A DNA stretch of 9,467 bases from Patescibacteria group bacterium (GTDB taxonomy: Bacteria > Patescibacteriota > Minisyncoccia > Phycocordibacterales > UBA12088): the NCBI GenBank assembly GCA_015491145.1, contig WFWM01000030.1, positions 1 to 9,467 on the forward strand, in the 5' to 3' direction. Below are positions 5,333 to 9,467 of this stretch, one piece after another. Made by a program: the position numbers and the translations under genes. The first letter of the stretch is position 1. Every line of letters starts with the position of its first letter. Below the pieces are notes generated by a model that saw nothing but the letters and a program-made list of their open reading frames with translations, was not told the origin of the DNA and searched no databases.

Positions 5333-7273
5333 ATGGATTGCGCCTCCAAGCTCCTTGCCGCCCTCAACCCTTCCCAACAGGAAGCCCTCCACCACCGGCA
5401 GGGACCGCTTATCATCGTAGCAGGGGCAGGATCCGGCAAGACGCGGGTGCTCACGCATCGCATCGCCTACCTCATCGCAACAGGCACACCTCCGGAGGCG
5501 ATCCTCGGCATCACCTTCACCAACAAAGCGGCACGAGAGATGCGAGAGCGTGTCCGGGCGCTGTTGTTTGCCGATGCACCCCCTTCCCAACGGGAACCGC
5601 TCCTCACGACATTCCACGCGCTCGGCGTGCGTATCCTCCGGGAGTACGCTTCCCTCGTCGGGCTTCCTCGAACCTTCACCATTGCCGACCGCGCCGATTC
5701 CCTCCGGCTCATCAAAGACATCCTCAAAGAGGTGGGGGCAATCTCCTCGTTCGAGCCGCGTAGCGTGCTCGGCGCCATTTCCCGATCAAAAGGGGACACC
5801 ACCTCCCTCGCTGCCTATCGGGAGCAGGCTGATACACCATTTGCCTCGCTCGTTGTCCGAGTATGGGAGCGGTACGAGGAGGCGCTCCGACGCAACGGGA
5901 TGGTCGATTTCGACGACCTCCTCCTGCTCACCTACCGGCTCGTCGCTACGAATGCCGAGGTGCGAGCATCGCTGCAGGAGCGGTGGCGCCACCTCCACAT
6001 TGACGAATTCCAAGACACCAATGCGGTGCAGTACGCCCTCGTCAAGCTCCTGGTGGGGCCGGAACGGAACCTCTGCGTGGTAGGGGATGTGGACCAAAAC
6101 ATCTACTCGTGGCGAGGGGCCCGGATTCGGTACATGTTGTCGTTCGAGCGCGATTTCCCCGGTGCTCGTTGCATCGTGCTGGAGGAAAACTACCGCTCCA
6201 CGCAAACCATTGTCTCGGCCGCCAACAGCCTCATTGTCCACAACTACCACCGCATCCCGAAGCAATCGAGGAGTACGAATGAAAAAGGAGATCCCATTTT
6301 CCTGTTTTCCGCCACTGATGAGCATGAGGAGGCCTCCTTCGTCGCCCGCACCGTCAAAGAAGCGCTCTCGCGCGGTCGATCCGCATCCGAATTTGCCGTG
6401 CTCTACCGCGCCAACTTCCAGTCCCGCGTGCTCGAGGAAGCGCTCCTTCGGGAAGGGGTGCCTTACCACGTGGTGGGAACCCGCTTCTTCGATCGCAAGG
6501 AGGTAAAGGATGTGCTCGCATACGCTCGAGCGGCCCTCAACCCGCACGCAACCGTCGATCTCGCTCGCATTGCCAATACCCCGCCGCGGGGAATCGGCAA
6601 GGCGACGCTCGCGGCGCTCCTTGCTGGCCGCGAGCACACGCTTTCCCCCCGCGCGCGCAATGCCGTCGCTACGCTCCGCGCTACGCTGCAATCCATTGCT
6701 CAGGCAATCGCAAGCCAGCCAGCCTCTCGGGCAATTCGCAGCATTTTAGAGGAATCCGGCTACCTTGCAATGCTGCAGGGGAGCAACCGCGAAGAGGACC
6801 GTGAGCGGCTCGAGAACCTGAAGGAGCTCGTTTCGCTCGCTACCGAATATGATGCGTTGCCGCCGCCTTCCGGTATAGAAGAACTCCTCACCTACGCAGC
6901 GCTCGAGAGCGACCAAGATACGCTTCGCGCGCAGCGGGAAGGCGTCGCGCTCATGACGGTGCACGCCGCAAAGGGACTCGAGTTTCCTGAGGTGTTTGTT
7001 GTGGGGCTCGAGGAGGGTCTCTTCCCCTCCAGTGCCGGCCTCTCAGACCCCTCCCGCGATGAGGAAGAGGAACGGCGACTGCTCTATGTTGCAATGACAC
7101 GCGCCCAGAAACGACTATGGTTGTCATGGGCACAGAGTCGGATGCTCTTCGGCTCCCGAAGCCTCCAAAGCCCTTCTTCTTTCCTCGCAGAAATTGATGA
7201 GCAGTACCTCGCGCCCGTCCCCCCGTTGCAGCCGGGCGGAGAAGAGCCGCTGCAGGTCATCTACCTCTCCTAG
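5333..7273 (+). CDS. uvrD: UvrD/PcrA-type SF1A DNA helicase without C-terminal extension
   Basis: 646 aa from ATG 5333. UvrD/PcrA helicases use ATP to move 3'-5' on single-stranded DNA in nucleotide excision and mismatch repair, replication restart and removal of RecA or RNA polymerase. All motifs are present: Q motif LNPSQQEA (11-18), Walker A GAGSGKT (31-37), Ia TFTNKAAREM (61-70), Ib TTFHALG (92-98), Walker B DEFQDTN (224-230), motif III VVGDVDQNIYSWRGA (249-263), IV ENYRST (285-290), V VHAAKGLEF (543-551), VI RRLLYVAMTRAQKRL (581-595). ATG 5333 aligns with the typical PcrA N-terminus, a dozen residues before the Q motif. The in-frame ATG 5321 and TTG 5279 would lengthen it but lie in or upstream of the -10 box. 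The protein stops about 55 residues after motif VI, so the linker and Tudor-like C-terminal domain that bind RNA polymerase in many PcrA/UvrD proteins are missing. rsmA starts 8 bases after it and is probably co-transcribed. Confidence 0.96.
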   Translation: MDCASKLLAALNPSQQEALHHRQGPLIIVAGAGSGKTRVLTHRIAYLIATGTPPEAILGITFTNKAAREMRERVRALLFADAPPSQREPLLTTFHALGVRILREYASLVGLPRTFTIADRADSLRLIKDILKEVGAISSFEPRSVLGAISRSKGDTTSLAAYREQADTPFASLVVRVWERYEEALRRNGMVDFDDLLLLTYRLVATNAEVRASLQERWRHLHIDEFQDTNAVQYALVKLLVGPERNLCVVGDVDQNIYSWRGARIRYMLSFERDFPGARCIVLEENYRSTQTIVSAANSLIVHNYHRIPKQSRSTNEKGDPIFLFSATDEHEEASFVARTVKEALSRGRSASEFAVLYRANFQSRVLEEALLREGVPYHVVGTRFFDRKEVKDVLAYARAALNPHATVDLARIANTPPRGIGKATLAALLAGREHTLSPRARNAVATLRATLQSIAQAIASQPASRAIRSILEESGYLAMLQGSNREEDRERLENLKELVSLATEYDALPPPSGIEELLTYAALESDQDTLRAQREGVALMTVHAAKGLEFPEVFVVGLEEGLFPSSAGLSDPSRDEEEERRLLYVAMTRAQKRLWLSWAQSRMLFGSRSLQSPSSFLAEIDEQYLAPVPPLQPGGEEPLQVIYLS

Positions 7274-7281
7274 CACCGGCT

Positions 7282-8055
7282 ATGGTGCGCCCGAAGCGAT
7301 CGCTTGGTCAACATTTCCTCACCGCCCCGGCGATAGCTGAGGCAATCGCCCGAGAAGCAGCCGAAAGCAGCGCACCGGTTGCGCTGGAAATCGGCCCCGG
7401 CACAGGGTCTCTTACTCGCGCGCTCCTTGCCCAGCCGTTCCAGCGAATCGTCGCGCTCGAAGCAGATGAGGAGCTCGTACACCGCCTCTCCCGCTCTCTG
7501 CAGGATCCTCGTCTCACCATTCTCTGGCAGGATGTGCGAACGACCCCTCTCGCCTCCCTCGCTGCAGGGAAGCCATACACCATCGCCGCAAACATACCCT
7601 ACTACCTCACCGGCACACTCCTGCGGAAGCTCTTTCAGGAACGGCCGCTCCCGCTGCGCACCGTGCTGATGGTGCAGCGGGAGGTTGCTGAACGCATTGT
7701 TGCGCCACGGTTGAGCTTGCCGGCGCTGTGGGTGCGGCTCCACGGTGAACCGCACCTACTTCGTGTCGTGCCTCCCGGTTGCTTCTTCCCAAAGCCGAAG
7801 GTAGACTCGGCCATCCTCACTATCCGATCCATCCATCCCAACCCTGTCGCACCTCTCGTGATGGAGGTGGCGAAGCGAGCCTTCGCCCAGCCCCGCAAGC
7901 AGCTCTTCTCCTCGCTGCGCCGATACTACGCTGCGTCACAGCTGCAGGAGGCTCTGGAGGCGGCCCGTATCGATCCCCACCTGCGGCCCGAGGCGGTGTC
8001 AGTCAAGCAGTGGAGCACTCTTGCCGCCTATCTTCATCCACAGCAAGTGCAATAA
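7282..8055 (+). CDS. rsmA: 16S rRNA (adenine1518/1519-N6)-dimethyltransferase RsmA (KsgA)
   Basis: 257 aa, close to the usual length of about 270. RsmA dimethylates the two adjacent adenines in the 3'-terminal helix of 16S rRNA during late 30S assembly, using S-adenosylmethionine. Features: KRSLGQHFL (5-13) at the N-terminus; motif I EIGPGTGSLTRAL (36-48); acidic E60 after LE; D84 in WQDV; the catalytic NIPYY (104-108, family NLPY); LMVQREVAERI (129-139); FFPKPKVDSAIL (168-179); and the C-terminal helical domain with FAQPRKQLFSSL (201-212) and RPEAVSVKQW (235-244). NIPYY and FxPKPKVDS are diagnostic and separate it from the nearby Erm type. ATG 7282 follows the helicase stop by 8 bases with no SD. 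A new promoter begins 15 bases after its stop. Confidence 0.97.
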   Translation: MVRPKRSLGQHFLTAPAIAEAIAREAAESSAPVALEIGPGTGSLTRALLAQPFQRIVALEADEELVHRLSRSLQDPRLTILWQDVRTTPLASLAAGKPYTIAANIPYYLTGTLLRKLFQERPLPLRTVLMVQREVAERIVAPRLSLPALWVRLHGEPHLLRVVPPGCFFPKPKVDSAILTIRSIHPNPVAPLVMEVAKRAFAQPRKQLFSSLRRYYAASQLQEALEAARIDPHLRPEAVSVKQWSTLAAYLHPQQVQ

Positions 8056-8069
8056 GCCTTCCCCTGCTG

Positions 8070-8078
8070 TGCTACACT
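8070..8078 (+). promoter_or_regulatory. Extended -10 promoter for the calcium-loop protein gene, leaderless type
   Basis: TGC-TACACT fits an extended -10. The hexamer (8073-8078) ends 6 bases before ATG 8085, so the transcript would start at the ATG itself. No -35 is visible. The same architecture occurs before 954 and 5333. Confidence 0.5.
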
Positions 8079-8084
8079 ACCGCT

Positions 8085-9125
8085 ATGCACAATCGGCGAA
8101 TGCTCGTCGTGGCTGCGAGCGTGGGAAGTATGGTCGTGCTGGGTGCCTTCCTCGCGCGCTTCGGGTTCCCTTCGCTGCCCACCTCCTCCGACACTCCGGA
8201 ATCAGCAGCCCAACGGGAGGTGGTGAGTGCATCCGATGACTCGCTCGCCGACGCACAACGTGACCGAGACGGGGACGGCCTGCTCGATTGGGAAGAGACG
8301 CTGTGGCGCACCAACGCCGATAACCCCGACACCGATGGAGACGGCACCCCCGACGGCGAGGAGGTTGCCGCGGGACGGGATCCGACGCGCCCCGGTCCCA
8401 ACGATACCTACCCCACCGAACCAATTGCAAAGAACGCAACCTCGAGCGCTGCAACCACCTCACCCCAGACGCTGACTGCAGCGGTAGCGCAGCGCCTCTT
8501 GCTTCGCTACCTCGAGCTCAAGGCACGGGGAAGCGATCCCCGTATCGTGCTGCAGGCGCAGAATGAACTCCTCTCACTCGTCCCCTTGGAGAAGGAAAAC
8601 CCGTTTGCCGACCTCCCTTACCTGAAGGAGGAAGACCTCACCATTCTCGAGGATACCTCGTCTGCCTCCGTGCGGGCCTATGGCAACGCGCTCGCGCAGG
8701 CAGTGCTTCAGCCGACCCCTACGAGCACACCCCCGGAAATTCTCTATCGGTTCGCCCGCACGCAGAATCCGGCACTCCTGCGTGAGCTGGAGGGGTATGT
8801 GACTGCGCTCGATGCCGCCATCAACGAGCTGCAGCGCATTGCGGTGCCGAAACCGTTTGTGCTCCACCACCTCGCGCTCGCCAACCTCCTCATTGACCAG
8901 CGGGCCTTCCTCCAAGCGGTCGCTCACCTGAGCGAGGATCCCCTCACCGCAGCCATCGCTGTGCGGAGCTACCTTGAGAACGCCCCACTCGTCGTAAAGA
9001 CATTCGCACGCATCGCCGATGCACTGGAAACATACGGCGTCTTCTACACTTCCTCCGAACCCGGCTCCTTCTTCGGGAAAGCCCGTGCCGCCTATGCGAA
9101 GATCCAACAGCAGCAAGGTAAGTAG
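8085..9125 (+). CDS. Membrane-anchored protein with two EF-hand-like / thrombospondin type 3 calcium loops
   Basis: 346 aa, function unknown. N-terminal hydrophobic helix (about 6-26) after MHNRR acts as signal or anchor and puts the rest outside the membrane. A disordered Ser/Asp-rich stretch leads to two calcium loops, D60-x-D62-x-D64-G-x-x-D68-x-x-E71 and D82-x-D84-x-D86-G-x-x-D90-x-x-E93, both with acidic residues at loop positions 1, 3, 5, 9 and 12, as in thrombospondin type 3 and dockerin-type repeats. A Thr/Pro/Ala-rich linker (about 101-130) follows, then a mostly helical domain (about 131-345) without recognised catalytic motifs; FVLHHLALANLLI and DPLTAAIAVRSYLENA suggest an alpha-helical bundle. 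There are no cysteines. ATG 8085 is chosen because of the -10 box just before it; the frame is open further upstream inside rsmA but that part has no coding character. A secreted protein starts 1 base after its stop, so the two are co-transcribed and likely act together at the cell surface. Confidence 0.88.
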   Translation: MHNRRMLVVAASVGSMVVLGAFLARFGFPSLPTSSDTPESAAQREVVSASDDSLADAQRDRDGDGLLDWEETLWRTNADNPDTDGDGTPDGEEVAAGRDPTRPGPNDTYPTEPIAKNATSSAATTSPQTLTAAVAQRLLLRYLELKARGSDPRIVLQAQNELLSLVPLEKENPFADLPYLKEEDLTILEDTSSASVRAYGNALAQAVLQPTPTSTPPEILYRFARTQNPALLRELEGYVTALDAAINELQRIAVPKPFVLHHLALANLLIDQRAFLQAVAHLSEDPLTAAIAVRSYLENAPLVVKTFARIADALETYGVFYTSSEPGSFFGKARAAYAKIQQQQGK

Positions 9126-9126
9126 C

Positions 9127-9467
9127 ATGCGCCCCAGTCTTCGCTCGCTCGTGGCCCTCCTGCTTGCGACCTCGCTGGGGCTTACGGGAAGCGGCGCAGC
9201 GTTGCTTTCCTCGTTGCTGCCGCTTCCTGCAGAAGCGAAGGTTATTCAAACCATTGAGATGCCAGGGCCACTGCTTGCTGCACAAACCGTGCAGGCAACC
9301 ACAGAAACTATGCAAACCACCAAAGAACTCGCCCTCGACACCATCGCATACACAATCGTCAATGCGGCCATCACCACCATCGTGCGGAATGTGGTGGCGG
9401 AGATGCTGCAGGAGATAGAAGGCATTGCCGATGCGATGGGTGGGGTGGCAAGCGCGTCGTTCGTCAC
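9127..9467 (+). CDS. Secreted protein of unknown function, 3'-partial
   Basis: The frame opened by ATG 9127 runs 113 codons to the window edge without a stop, so the gene is cut off. MRPSLRSLVALLLA starts a classic signal peptide: basic N-region, hydrophobic core (about 8-33), small-residue cleavage site AEA-K (35-38). The mature part begins with a Thr/Gln-rich stretch (40-66), then a long amphipathic helix, LALDTIAYTIVNAAITTIV (68-86), continuing to about 105. An AAGG 8 bases before ATG could be a weak SD. The start lies one base after the upstream stop, so it is in the same transcript as the calcium-loop protein. It recalls large secreted CPR proteins with an N-terminal amphipathic helix, some found near type IV secretion-like genes; this is recollection only and I give it low weight. 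Confidence 0.75.
   Translation, partial: MRPSLRSLVALLLATSLGLTGSGAALLSSLLPLPAEAKVIQTIEMPGPLLAAQTVQATTETMQTTKELALDTIAYTIVNAAITTIVRNVVAEMLQEIEGIADAMGGVASASFV

Noticed and set aside
5786..6691. 301-codon minus-strand frame inside the helicase gene
   Set aside because: It lies opposite the UvrD motifs and shows no motif of its own; a shadow.
7779..8084. 102-codon upstream extension of the calcium-loop protein frame into rsmA
   Set aside because: This part is the +2 frame of rsmA and has low-complexity translation. The -10 box at 8073-8078 and the signal-like N-terminus support ATG 8085.
8525..8543. 7-bp inverted repeat ACGGGGA/TCCCCGT in the calcium-loop gene
   Set aside because: Short stem within coding sequence, expected by chance at this GC content.
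1..9467. tRNA or rRNA genes, CRISPR repeats, transposon ends, toxin-antitoxin pairs, phage genes
   Set aside because: Looked for by eye on both strands; no cloverleaf, regularly spaced repeat, transposase motif or such gene pair was seen.

Overview
The window looks like chromosomal DNA from a member of the Candidate Phyla Radiation (Patescibacteria), most likely a GC-rich Parcubacteria-type lineage. No marker such as 16S rRNA is present, so this is inference. It rests on four points: a DksA/TraR-like protein of the short parcubacterial type; single-TM and secreted proteins of kinds I associate with these genomes; very tight gene packing; and promoter -10 boxes only 6-10 bases from start codons (apparently leaderless mRNAs). 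The standard genetic code fits, since TGA serves as a stop in two genes. No tRNA, rRNA, CRISPR array, insertion sequence or phage gene was seen.

Left block, + strand (1-4040): a single-pass membrane protein of unknown function whose 5' end probably lies outside the window; a DksA/TraR-like protein that has lost every zinc-finger cysteine; a ComM/YifB AAA+ ATPase; a SpoU/TrmH-type RNA methyltransferase; and a small GNAT acetyltransferase, the only gene here with a strong Shine-Dalgarno sequence. A symmetric 12-bp hairpin (4050-4078) separates this block from the converging gene.

Middle (4111-5332): a minus-strand LysM-LysM-M23 cell-wall peptidase, then a 244-base divergent intergenic region. 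That region holds a near-consensus minus-strand promoter (TTGACG-16-TATAGT) and a plus-strand extended -10.

Right block, + strand (5333-9467): a PcrA/UvrD helicase without the usual C-terminal extension; rsmA (16S rRNA dimethyladenosine transferase); a membrane-anchored protein with two perfect DxDxDG calcium loops; and the start of a secreted protein that runs off the window. The left part is largely housekeeping (transcription, recombination, RNA modification, wall remodelling, repair, ribosome maturation). The last two genes begin what may be a cell-surface or secretion locus continuing downstream.

I did not find a clearly new multi-gene system. The best leads are a perfect 20-bp inverted repeat inside the ComM gene, loss of cysteine clusters in two adjacent genes, recurrent promoter-ATG fusions, the unexplained leader and start of the M23 gene, and the calcium-loop/secreted pair at the right edge.
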